NCBI GenBank assembly: GCA_023512835.1
Contig: CM042090.1
Span: 23,898,148 to 23,962,147 of the forward strand
Direction: 5' to 3'
DNA length: 64,000 nt
From: Taxillus chinensis
Taxonomy: Eukaryota; Streptophyta; Magnoliopsida; Santalales; Loranthaceae
In this document: positions 48,653 to 61,083 of the stretch, piece after piece
Layout of the letters: each line of letters opens with the position of its first letter
Numbering within the stretch: position 1 is the first letter of the stretch
Position numbers and translations under genes: made by a program
The notes under the pieces: generated by a model
What the model saw: the letters and a program-made list of their open reading frames with translations, nothing else
What the model was told of the DNA's origin: nothing
Databases searched by the model: none

Positions 48653-50385
48653 AGCTAGCATTTCATAGAAGTAGTTTTGATTATTTTTGTTGAAGTCGTT
48701 TTAGTCAATAAATAGAAAACTATATCTATGCACCTGTATATTGGCTTCAGAAACAGATCCAGTGTTAGTGGTATCTGTGCACGCTTTCTTGTACCTCTCA
48801 ATTGTTGCTTTCACGCTGCAAACATATATATATGTGACAATCAGTGAATGGGAGGGAGAATTACATGTCAGTATATTTTCACTACTTATATTTAGCATTG
48901 GGCAGCTCCATGTGATAACTAGATTACTAGGAGTTTTCTATAAATTCACATGAATCACCTCCTAGTTTCAAAAATAAATATTATTTTTAAAAATATAATT
49001 ACTTTTAAAAACTGTTAGTCCGGATAAATTTTAATAATTCATAAATAATTTTAAATTTATCGAATTTATAATTTTTAAAAACAATCATATTTTTAAAAAC
49101 AATACTATCTTATTAAATATCCTTAAAGTACTTTAAAAAGAGAATATATAAACGTAACTATATGAGTAACATGGTACATTAATATTTTTTTTTCTTTATT
49201 ATGTTCACTCTAGAGTTGGATCGATATAAATGGGTTTTCATAATTAATCTACCAAGACTTTAAAATGAGTTTAGGTCATTGTTGAACTACTTTCAATTAT
49301 AGGTTTTGCTAGTTTCTTTACTCACCAACAAGTTGCCTGTGTTTTTTCTTTTATTTTTGCATAACTTAATTTACTGCTTATTAGTGGTTATTTTTAATCA
49401 CACCAACATGGCCATAGGAGTACAAAAATAGAATTTGACTAATTTGGTTGTATCTACCATGTCCATTTGGGTTCTCACCTCTCAAGAAAGAATGTACACA
49501 TCCATATAATCAGAATATGAAACAAAAATTTAAAGCGAGAAATTTCACGACAAAACAAAAACATATTGTGTGTGTGTATATATATATATATGTGTGTGTG
49601 TGGTGTGCAATAGAAAGAATTCAATTTTTTCTTCAAAATTTAATTTAATCTGCAGATAAAATTGCTATAGCGTGTAGCAGTATTTAGTAACAAAGCAGGG
49701 CAAAGAAACTAGGACATAAAACTGTGGGAAATGGATGATCGAATATTAGAATAAACAACCTAAAAATTGGTTGGTGGTCTTTAAATTTCAAATTTTGTGT
49801 AGGCATGGGTGGATAATTCCGCCTCTACATTTTGCACACAATAATGTAGAGTAGGCATTCATGTCATTCTATTTTTGATTGGTAACCGTCACTTTAATGC
49901 ATTAAAGTAAACTTCTGTTAGGTTTTTTTTTTTTAAAAGTCAACATATATATGCTATCAGCCTATCACTCTACTCATATAATTAATTAAACAAACTCCAG
50001 GAAAAACACATGGCAAGTCATTGTTATCTGATTGAACATATTTTATACTTTGGTTATGTAGGACGTACTGTGGTTGTATTAATATTATTTTTTAAAAAAA
50101 ATCATACGAATTCAGTAATGGAGGGAATCTTATTACACGAATTACCTGTGTAAATAGAGTTTTCCTTTTATATAATATATCATCTAAGGTAAATATATTC
50201 AAACATGAGAATTGCAAAAAGCAAGAAGAAGAAATACATGAACTACACTATCGATCTCAGCCTTACCCGAGAAAACAGTTAACATAATTGGAAAACTAGA
50301 TGGAAACTAGCTAGGTACATGAATCAAAGGTTGCAAGCTTTATATATTAACAGTACGTGAAGATGGTTTCTAATTTAGTATATAG

Positions 50386-50474
<89 letters not shown>

Positions 50475-53400
50475 GTTAATTATCCCCCCATTTCTGTAAA
50501 AATATGATCATTGAATTTTCAATGAACCAACCTGTGTTAAACCATTTTATGTGAAGAAAAATCAAATAAGCTGTCTTTCAAGCTAATCTGTTTGAAGTGA
50601 CTGAAATAATTACAGGGTCCTCAAGTAAGTTTCTGTGCCAACTATAGCTAGGTAGAGGATGATGACATGACCACAAATGCAACTTAAAACGACACGAAAT
50701 GGTTATTGAAATAAACATCTAAACCACTGCAAATATTGGAATCAAAGGCTACTTAAATACTACTTTTTAGTTTCTATTACAAGCCTAAAATTTTAAGAGA
50801 AGGAAGAATTAATAGCTAAACTTGTCATACAAGATATCAAAAACATGAAATGAAAAGCTGGATATATAACATATATCTCAACTCCATATGCATTTGGGTT
50901 ATTTAGTGATGCGCTTCCTCAACCGTGTGTGAATATGAACACATCTTTTCTTTTCGTAACAATATCAAATTAAATATATAATATCTACCACTCTCAACGC
51001 ACACGTTATAATATAAAACAAACTGCCTTTTAAACTAATATGTTAAAAGTAATTGATACACACGACATATATTAAATTGATTAAACATGAACTTCTAGCT
51101 AGCTAGTTTTTTTTTTTGGTCTGCAGCTTTTTTTTTTTTTTTGGGATCTAGCTAGCTAGTTAGCTGATAGGATTTTGCACCCATTAGCGGATGTTGAAAT
51201 ACCCGTAAAAGGACAATTAATTTGGTGCACACGACATATTAATCGAATTAATATGCAGTCTTTACCGATAATTAATTTAATTAAGAGAAAACTGTTCATA
51301 ACTCTAGCATTAATCATTAAAATACATAAGAAATGAATATCAAAATAAGTAAATATCTAAATTTATGCATAACCAAACTACATATATCAAAATAAAAATA
51401 TTTTATGCAATGGTACGTGATTGATTAGAGAATCCTAATTTTTTTTGTCTCCTTTTTGTTTTTGCCTTCTAATAATTTCATATGCTATCACATTATTATA
51501 GTGATTCAATAATTACTAAACCCCAATCATATGTAGTACTACTCATATCAAAATATCAGTCGAATGGTAATTTAAAATATCTCCATCTCCTTAATTATTT
51601 CTCGCCCAAAAAAATGCAATTGCAAACAAATATAAATCATTGAACATAAAACTGATAATTTATTATTATTTTTACGGTCAAATCATATAAAATAACAAAA
51701 AGAAATTGTGCTAGATAAAGTTTGGAATTAAATATGAAGGAGAAATAGAGAAATTAATTATCAGTGGAGAAAGATATACTATGGTTAGAGTGTTTTTTAT
51801 TTTTATTTTTAAAATATAATAATTATTTTTAATTTTAAAATATAATAATGATTTTTGAGTACCGAAAACTTAAAACTAAAAATAAAATAATTTTTTAATT
51901 TTTAATTTATAAATCCTAAAAAATAAAACATAATATTTTATTATTTTTAATTTTATATTTTTTATGCCTAAACAAAAACAGGAAAAAGCTAAAAGATTAA
52001 TCGTCCAAAGATTTGTCTCACTATTTCCAAAACGAAATAAATAAATAAAAGTTGTGTTGCTGCCTCGTGCACAGTTTCAATTTTGCTGACACACATCACC
52101 TACACCTACAGACCTTTGGGGTGATAAGTAAAATCAGAGGATTAATCCGACAAGAAAGATTAGATTACTCAGAAACATAAACACATATTAGTAACGGTCA
52201 AATCGACCAACTCTCTGAGTTAAGAAACCCCAACACGTGAACCGACGCAAGACAAGTGAAATGAAAGACATGATGGAATATAAAACCAGTAATACATTTT
52301 TTATTATTAGAAAAGCATAAACAATACGGCAAATATACGAAGACACAAAAAAGAACGGAAAATCTGGGTGACTTACACCCGGATGTGGCGTGGTCGGAGG
52401 GCGCTACCTTAATTTCGTCGAGCCACTGATCGACTGATACTGCCACGCTGGCAGGGCAGCGACAATATGATTGGTTGGTCGAATTAAACGGCTGGATCAC
52501 CGCCACGTGTTGCACTTCCCAATACACGGCGGATAATCCACCCGAGCACCTGACTATTGCCCACCTCGATACCTACAAACTTCGGGGATCCCCATACTCG
52601 TATTGTTTTTGGTTTTTTTTTTTTTGTTTTAAAATAATAATAATAATTCTAGGGTTTTGAGGATTTATAAAAATGTGTTCGGTCTTATCTTTTCTTTCCT
52701 GTTCCGATCTGCATTTACTCATGGAGCGCATCAGATCAGGGCCGTCCATTTTCGAAGCCACTGGTGTACGGCTGCCATGCAGCAAGCGAGCCAAATGCGC
52801 AGAACTCTCCCATTGGTTGGCAGTTGTCGTACGTTGTCTGTCTCTCTCTCTCTCTCCCTCTACATATCCTTACAATATATATATATATATATATATACAT
52901 ACACAAATATGCAAATCTCACTCTAAATATAGTATATATATATATACTCCACAGTGATATTATATATATATATATGTATGTGGTTTGGGTATAGAAATTA
53001 TATTCAAAAACTAGGGTTGGAGGTCGCTGGGGAAGTATGAAAAAAAAATGGAGAACCCACGAAAATAAATCATGACACACACACACTTACCACACCTTTG
53101 TCAGAAGTCAAGAACAGAAAAAATCGTGTGACGTGACCAAAGATTCGGCAAGAAAAGAAAATTAGGTGAGACCACATCCCTCACACGCCCTGGAGCCAAG
53201 CACTGGGTGTGGTCAAAGAAACAAACTCCCTAACCCTTGTACATATATAACTAGGTTAACGTGAATCGATCTTTCAGGAGAGAACAAACCTTAATTTTTT
53301 CTGGGTATTGGTTGGTTGTGTGTTTGGAGGTATCAGGAGATTACTAAAGCCAAATTTCTGTCTGTTGGATTGTTGGGCTTATTGTATTCACGTGGGCGGG

Positions 53401-54682
53401 CTAGCTTTGTGATGAAAAGTTGTGATGAGGAAATAAATTTTCCCGAGAAAATCGGTTGTGGATGTTGTTGGCTGAAAACGGGTAGTTTTAAAAATGTTTC
53501 AGACACGCCATTTAGGTTGGAAGCTCTATAATTTTTATTTATTTATTTATCGGATTGAGAGTGAGCAGCAATTGTTCAAATGATGAGATGTGATGTATTA
53601 AACAGTTTTGAAGACACATTTGAGGGAAATGGGCTAATGGGAGCTCGACAGCTTCTCGATTAGACCTTCCTTAGCCTCTGTTGGTAGGCGACATGAACAC
53701 TAGTCAAGCACAGAGAATAGAGATAAATAAAGGAAATGGGAAAGGAAAGAATGGAAAAGGAAAGAAAAACAAAACTATCAATGGAAGGATTGATGCCAAG
53801 AAAGAGAAAGGCTGATTCACATACCCATATTCCCGTGTCTAAAGAATAGAATGGAAAAGGAAAGTAGTAAATCCAAGCAATCAAAGGAGGAAGATGGATT
53901 GATGCAAAGAGAGCGAGTGTACGAGAGGAGTTACCGATTCACATAACCATATATTCCCAAACCCCTCTCTATTGCTTCAAGTCATATATAAGAGGTGTCT
54001 ATTTCCATCTATTCCGAGTACAGATCTGATTGCCTATACCACGCACACTTGGAAACCAAAAAAGAGAAAACCAGGAAAGCTCAGACAATTGGAAAAAACT
54101 TTGAAAACACAGAAGGAAATTAAAGGAAGATGAGTACTCTATATATGTTAGAGAGAACCAGATAACCTTGACCCATTACACATCCTTACGAAGACATCAA
54201 AAAAAAAAAAAACCTCAAATTAAAAATAAAGAAAAATCACATTAACTGTGTACCTGTGAATGCTCCAGAGATCTGGTTCAACATATATTAAATTTCATCT
54301 TTCATCAGCCAAAACAACCAAACAACACACACAAACATATGAAGGAGATAAACAATATATAGATTGTAAAAAAAAAAAGGAAGTGGATTGGGTTGGTGAG
54401 ACCAATGGAAATTGACCTATTGTTGGAGTATTCATAGAGGCGGCCACGGCCAGAGAAGACGATGAGGGCGACTTCAGCCTCACATAGTACTGAAAGCTCA
54501 TATGCCTTCTTCAAAAGGCCGTTCCTGCGCTTGCAGAAGGTCACCTGCCGGTTTGTCGTGTTTTCGATCCGCTTGATCTCGATCTTTCCCCTTCCACTAG
54601 CATTTTTCCTCTGCGAGGACTCCTCATCGTCATCCTCCTTACCCATGAATTGCTGGTCATTACTGTGGAACGCAGCTGCCAT
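47623..54682 (-). CDS. AG: AGAMOUS-like MADS-box transcription factor (C lineage)
   Basis: Class C floral-organ-identity factor, nuclear, binding CArG boxes as part of MADS complexes. Coding exons on the minus strand: 54682-54417 (N-terminal extension and MADS domain), 48815-48734 (I region), 48520-48459, 48360-48261, 48113-48072 and 47971-47930 (K domain), 47814-47623 (C-terminus). Lengths 266, 82, 62, 100, 42, 42 and 192 nt are the usual MIKC pattern, giving 261 aa plus stop in one frame. The MADS domain runs from [17 protein letters not shown] to GRLYEYSNN. The C-terminus contains [14 protein letters not shown] (AG motif I) and ends MPLQLV (AG motif II), pointing to the C lineage, not the D-lineage STK. 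There is a 31-aa acidic N-terminal extension ([15 protein letters not shown]) before the MADS domain. The intron after the MADS exon is 5.6 kb. Odd: VFSGRGRL where relatives have Ser, Asn or Thr before RGRL. Confidence 0.95.
50388..50472. repeat. (CT)n microsatellite in the AG intron, ~84 bp
   Basis: An uninterrupted CT run; reads as (GA)n on the AG coding strand. Confidence 0.95.
52380..53320. promoter_or_regulatory. Candidate AG enhancer island with LFY-type and CCAATCA motifs
   Basis: Seen: two CCANTGG LEAFY-type sites, CCACTGG (52758-52764) and CCATTGG (52810-52816); one CCAATCA box on the minus strand (TGATTGG at 52468-52474); and the nine-base word ATTGGTTGG three times (52470, 52812, 53307). 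The island is GC-richer than the intron around it. LEAFY sites and CCAATCA boxes are known conserved parts of AG introns. That this is the enhancer is inferred. Confidence 0.55.
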
Positions 54683-54690
54683 GCCTCCCA

Positions 54691-55143
54691 GCTGAATATC
54701 ATCACAGAAACTTCGAATATTATAAACAAACAAAAAAAAAATTATATATGTATGTAAGATGCACAGAAACTTGATGATGATGATGATGATGGCGATGAGT
54801 GGTCATATATAAGGAAAGAAATCAAGAAAAAAATTGTAAATAACTTGTATTTATCTTACAAATTAAGGGTCTATCTGTGTCAAGGAGAGAGGACAGACTT
54901 TTATTTATTTAACATTTTTATGTTCATATCAGATGATTGGGTCTTCCATCAAATGGGTCATGATTCACACACATTAAAATTGAAATGGAGGAGAAGAAAT
55001 TGAATCACCCACATTGGAGATGGGAGGATAATTTTATACCATTTTTGTGTACTCACTAAATCTTGGTGATGACCAACAAGGGAGAACTGGGTGCTAGAGA
55101 GGTCAGAAACAAAAGGAAAGGGAGATTTAATTCCTGGGTTTGA

Positions 55144-55224
<81 letters not shown>

Positions 55225-55235
55225 ACAAATACAAA
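54691..55235 (-). promoter_or_regulatory. Predicted 5' leader exon and leader intron of the AG-like gene
   Basis: An acceptor TATTCAG ends at 54692, nine bases before the start codon. A strong donor (TTTA then GTGAGTA) lies at 55057/55056. The leader exon would run from about 55235 down to 55057 and would contain a GA tract of about 77 bp. A leader intron just before the start is usual in AG genes. Boundaries are inferred. Confidence 0.5.
55145..55221. repeat. (CT)n tract in the AG leader, ~77 bp
   Basis: Reads as (GA)n on the AG sense strand, just downstream of the candidate TATA box. GA-rich repeats are bound by BASIC PENTACYSTEINE proteins in related genes such as STK; a similar role here is inference. 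Confidence 0.9.
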
Positions 55236-55263
55236 TACAAATTGGGAAATGGAGCTGTGTGGG

Positions 55264-55271
55264 CATTTATA
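55264..55271 (-). promoter_or_regulatory. Candidate TATA box of the AG-like gene
   Basis: TATAAATG on the minus strand (GCTTTATAAATGCC context), about 30 bp upstream of the predicted leader exon start. Confidence 0.55.
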
Positions 55272-58200
55272 AAGCAGGCAAAGGCCATTTTAGCCGTGTG
55301 ATCAGAAAGGTTCTTTCGTTGACCTCTCCTGTTCTGTTCTCAATGGATAATAATCAACAATAATCTCCCCTAATCTTACCACAGCAAACTGTGTGTCATT
55401 AAAACTGCTTTTCTTGTAAATGGATTTTAATTTGTACTGAGGAAGAATTTAAGAACAAGGGCTAAAGTGGGGAATATGTGTATCACTCAACTGGTACAGA
55501 CTCCATAAACCGTTCGTTTCTTCTTACATGTGGGTAGAGAGAGAGAGAGAGAGAAAGGAATAGAGAGAAAGAGACTTCTGAAAGCCAGCATTAATGCTGT
55601 GAATGAGACATATGGCAATATGGCATAGTTGTTCTCCAACATAAATAAAATGTAATATATATATATACACACATACCTTCAGGAAAGAAAATAAAGAAAT
55701 GAATGCCCGTAATTTACCTTTAATCTAATGGTTGACTGTCGCATTCTCCCTCATATAAAAATTCAGTTAATTCATTCGGGTCCAGAACTCATATAAATAA
55801 TATTAATTTATACCGAGGACCTGGATTACCTATAAAAAAAAATTTATTCAACTTCAATAAATGAAAAAGATTTTTTAAATAAAACTATTAAAATTTGTAT
55901 TTTCATGTATACATTATTTTACGTCTCAACATAGACTTTTGCCGAAGTAAGTATGTTTGTCATAATTTTTTTTTTAATAATTTACAAAAAAAATATTAAT
56001 TCGTAAAAAAAAATCATTTATATCAAGTTTTCTAAAATAGGATATAAAAATATAAAATAAATAGTAAATCTTAGTATTCATCCTTAAATGTTTTTTTATA
56101 ATTTTTTAATAAATAAAAGAGAGAATGAAAAAAAATTAAAAAATTAAAAATTAAAGAATAAAAAAAAAGAATGAAATTTTTGATGTTTTAAAAAAATAAA
56201 TAAAATTTAAAAGATGTATATACTATTCTTTTCTAACATAGGACTGAAAACACCAAATTAAATATGTATGCTCAAAGTTTAGGAAATCAGTTTTTTGAAC
56301 CGAATATTATTTTACCCTATCATTTTATCCATATTAATTGTAAAGCACTCAATCAATGATTTGTCATATTAATTTGCATTTTAAGAAACTCTTTTTTTTT
56401 TTAAAAAGCATTTTTAAGAAACAGAGTTTCAAGTAATATTCCTTGCAGTTTGCAGAATGATGACACATCGACACACCGGGCTCGTGCGTTACTATATGGG
56501 CGACCACTTGTGCAAAATGGGCACAATGAAAACGTTGAATAATAGTATTAAAAAATATCATATTTTGAAAGCGCTACGCGTGGCTTTAAAGTACATTTGT
56601 TTGTTATTTTAATCATTCATCTTTTTACTATTTAATTAATATTTGTTTATTATTTCTTTAAAGAGAGAATTAACAAAGAAAAAAAAGAAAAAAGAAAAAA
56701 AGAGAATAAAATATAATTATTTAAAAAGTAAATAACGAATAGTAATTGTTAAATTTTAAAAAATAACATTCATGGACCAAATCAAGTTGAGTTTTGGTAA
56801 AATCAGTTCGGCATATTTAAAAAAAATTAATTAACGAGTGAGCTTGAAATTTTTAACTCAAGCTTGACTTATTTAGCATTTTACTGAACTCAAACTAATG
56901 TAAATTGTTTTTTCGACTTAAAATGATTTTTCGTGTAAATTATATTATTGTCTAAAAAAAATCAATCCAAAGAAAAATTACAAAATGTGATTTTATTGTT
57001 AATACTTAATAGTATTAAATTCTTAAAAATAATTTATAATGTTTGTATATAAGTTTGTTAAATTATAAAGACACACACTAATCACTTTTAAGTTATTAGC
57101 TAACAAACAAATAATATATTATTTAAGAATAAAATAATATTTACTTTTAGGAATGTTAAATGTTAATGTAATTTTATATCACTAACAAACGAATAATCTT
57201 ATAATCTGAATTATTAATATATCATAAAAAAATAAAATAAGTGACATACATGCATAGACTATATTTACAAAGCTAATTATATTACATGTATCCTATATTA
57301 GTTCTTAAATGAGTTGAGCTAAGTTTAAATGAGTTTATTTTAAATGAATCAGATCCCGATGAGCTTAATTGAATAAATTAAATGTGTCACTAATTAATTA
57401 AACAAATTTCAACAATAACAAGTGTCCAGTTCAAACTCAAATCAAATAAATTATCATATGTCATTTATTTACACACCAATTCATAATTTTAATATTTTTA
57501 TTGAGACTTTAAAATGAAAAGTTTAAACATTTTTATTAAAGTTGCTCTTCAAACTAAAATAAATAAATTCGATCACTGTATGGGTGCATGTAAAATAATG
57601 TAAATGACGAATAATATTTAACAATTTTTTTATCAAATATTGATATTAACTGTGCCCTCTAACTTAATTATTATATTTAAACGCATCAGAATTCCTTTTT
57701 TTAAAACTCGTGAGGTGCGACTTTGAAACTTGTGGGTCCTTCCGATTGGAATATGTATCCCAGTTTTATAAAATACCAAATGGTCAAACATATAAATATA
57801 TCCAATTTAATGTGTGAAAGGATGAATTATTTCATTTGAGAATTTTTGACGCATTCAAATTTTGTGAAACAATTTGATAAACATGTAAACAGCTTTTATT
57901 AATGTGCGTTATTTATCCATTGAGTTTATCAAAAAAAAAAAAAAAAAGACCCGTCACCCGAATAATATTTTTTTTATTAAAAAAAACCGATTTGTTCTTA
58001 GATTGATATTAGGATAAGGTATTTACAAGTCTGTACTAAACACCTTTGTGTTTGTATATATGTATATATTATTAATTACTCACCGGCCGGTAGTACAATG
58101 TTTGTGGATCCGTGCTCTTAATTTGTTATATTCCATCTCTCCGATGCGCATGTGAATGGTATGTATGTATATGTATATATATATATATATATATGACTGC

Positions 58201-61049
58201 CATTTATGCACGTATGACAAACCAATCTTTTCCTCCTAAGTTTTTCCCAAATCAATATATATTCCCTCATCATATTAATCAGGTCACCAAAATTATTTTT
58301 TAATCGAAGAGGTAGTTCAAATTTGCATCCATATATGTACTGAAATCTATTCAAAGCTGACATGATCCCAAATTCTTGGTTAGTATATTTGCTTCTTTTT
58401 CAGTCAATTCATATAGTCATATCAGTGTTATGTAAAGCTTAATTTGTATCCAAAACGACAAAACATGTATATATAGCCAAATTGTTAGTCAGGTTGATGT
58501 TTTTTTTTTTTTGTGGTCAAATATTTTAAATATAAACCTTATCACACAAATCTTCATTATTAATTGTCCATATGTATGGTAAGGTTTTCACAAATCTAAA
58601 CCTTAATTATCACAAATTTTGATTTACAATTAATACAGATGGATGTCAAAATCGATTTTTACATACCCCCATTGTTTTTGTTCCCATATGTATGTATGTA
58701 TGTGTAAATATATAGATGATATATATGTATATATATAGATGAAAAATAAAATAAGCAAAGCAAATATATATATATATATATATTTGCAAGGCAGAGAGCA
58801 TAGGTTGTGATGACAAAAGTGAAGGCGACTGCGGGGACTGCCATGTTATGATCTGCTGCTCCCAATTCAACTCATTTATGGCTGTATAGGGTAAGTTTTT
58901 CCATTTCTAACCCCAGCACTACTCTTCTCACTTGTGCATTATGATGGGAGAGTGAGAGTGAGACCCACGGGCCCTGGTGGAGCGGGACTTGTGGCAATGG
59001 TGTGCGTGGGATCCTCTATTATTTGCTTTTAGACGCCAACTTTTATCTTCCTTTTAGTCACACTTGTGTGGGGACTAAATTATATGCACGTACAGTAATA
59101 TAACTTTCTTGCATTCTCCGGGTAAGGAAAGATACCTAAATTTGGAGCATACTGTGTGTGTGTGTGGGTGTGTTTTCCCCTGGCTCCTTCGCATCTCTGA
59201 AAAAATTATTATCCAAATAATAATAATAATAATTGCCTTCGATCGTATGGATCAAATCTCTCATCGCTTGCATATAACAACTAGGAGGGTAAGCCATCTG
59301 ACATACATGCGGTTATATATATATATATATTGGACTACATTTCATGAAAACACATGGGAATCTAGCAACGCCGTTTGACGCATTTGCTCAAGTATATGGC
59401 ATGAATGGAATGAAATGGCATAAATCCCCACTATCAACAATGTTCCTACCATCATATTTGAGGGTGCATGTAAAAATTTGAACACGAATCCTTTGCAAGT
59501 TGCACCATGTCAAGTCAAAACGATACCATTTTGATGTTCTTTTGAATATTGCATAACGTCAAAATTTCATATAATCAATTTATAACTTAACTCATCTGGT
59601 CTAATAGTCAAAGGTAAGGAAAACTTTTATATAAAAGATTTAAAAAATATTGAGTGCAAAGTAAAAAACGTAAAATACTGCTTGAAATAAGAAATACATA
59701 CCAATATTTTAGCACAGGCGAGTGAAGTATAGACCAATTATCAAATTGTAACAACAAACTAAATTTTTGGATAAAGTTGTGACTTAGAAGGATATTTCAT
59801 CATATTTGAATGAGGGCGTATTCAATTTGTAGCATTTGATTGAGTTTGACCTTCATATTTCATTTACTTTTTCCAATGCAGGTTAATGATTTGAAATTGA
59901 AACCCTTTCATCAAACTCAAAACATTGCATTGGATGATAGCATGGTCATTGAAGAAGTTTCTTGTCCGTCAGCTCGCTCTCATCTTTGCATTCACATGGC
60001 GCCTTTCTACATTTTGAATCCATTTGATGCTTTTGATATCATCACTATATATAAACTTTTGCTCAAGTACAAGGAATGGAATGGAATAAATTTTCACAAT
60101 TAATATTGTTCCTGCTAGCATAATATTTAAGGACTCATAAAAATTCAAGCATGATACATGAATACGTCATTGCCCTTGTAATGAATATGATTTATTAATT
60201 GTACTAAAATTTAAATTTTGATTTCCTATGGCAATGACAATAACACATTAATTTTATTCCTTTAATATTTTATTGTACTCAAATTAATTCTTGTGTACTA
60301 AACAAACTATTAAAGTTAAAATCCATAATTGTAATTTGGGGGAAAGATATTGGTCATCCATAAAATGTACAAATTTTCTTTTGAATATGTTTTTGTGGTG
60401 TGGCTTGTGTTGGTTGGATCTGACTCGTTTTCTCTCTGCCATTGTTTCGGTTTCAATTCTTATGTTAAGAATGGGGGGAAAAGATGGTGTGTATTTACAC
60501 ATCTGATGATCTGATGGGATTTGTTTTAAAAAAATGATATATAAAAAAAATATTTGTATCTGCACATCCAATATTTATATATTGATAAAAATCTTATTTG
60601 TATGATTTTTCGTATCATCAAGGATCAAATTTAAATGGAATATATTGTATTACTACGACCATATTAAGCACTAGATCATTTGTATATATGAATGTACATA
60701 TAGACTCCAAAGGGCCCCTGCAATTGATCAGATTTGGTATACGAGGACCGAGGACAGAGTCCACCGCCCTTTATCTTCATTAATGCAACTGCTAGGTAGC
60801 TAACTGTGCCACATGCCTCGTTCCAAAGGAGGTGATGAGGTCACTCAATTTCAATGTGCATTTCGTCTATATTAAGTACTGTTATGCTTATGGAAACAGG
60901 TTTCGTGTTCTCTTAATTGTGCAAATCCACCGCTAATTAGTTGATATTAATCAAGGCATTTGTTCATTTAATTTGATGATGGGTAGTTTCGTGTATGATG
61001 AATATATATATATAGCCAATATTTCATATCTGGATGTTGGATGCATGGG

Positions 61050-61083
<34 letters not shown>

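Larger units (their letters stand above)
48816..54416 (-). promoter_or_regulatory. Large AG intron after the MADS exon (regulatory intron)
   Basis: 5.6 kb, GT-AG. In Arabidopsis the corresponding AG intron holds the LEAFY and WUSCHEL response elements and repression targets. Here it is mostly AT-rich, with (TA)n tracts, a MITE-like stretch (48960-49135), an 84-bp (CT)n tract (50388-50472) and one GC-richer island (52380-52830). Small open frames inside it are not supported as genes. Confidence 0.75.

Noticed and set aside
52657..53086. Overlapping frames of 70-116 codons in the AG intron
   Set aside because: Their long parts are translated CT and TA microsatellites; the region is better explained as intron and enhancer.
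58646..58870. Signal-peptide-like start MAVPAVAFTFVITTYALCLA on the minus strand
   Set aside because: The frame runs straight into (TA)n sequence and no downstream exon could be matched.
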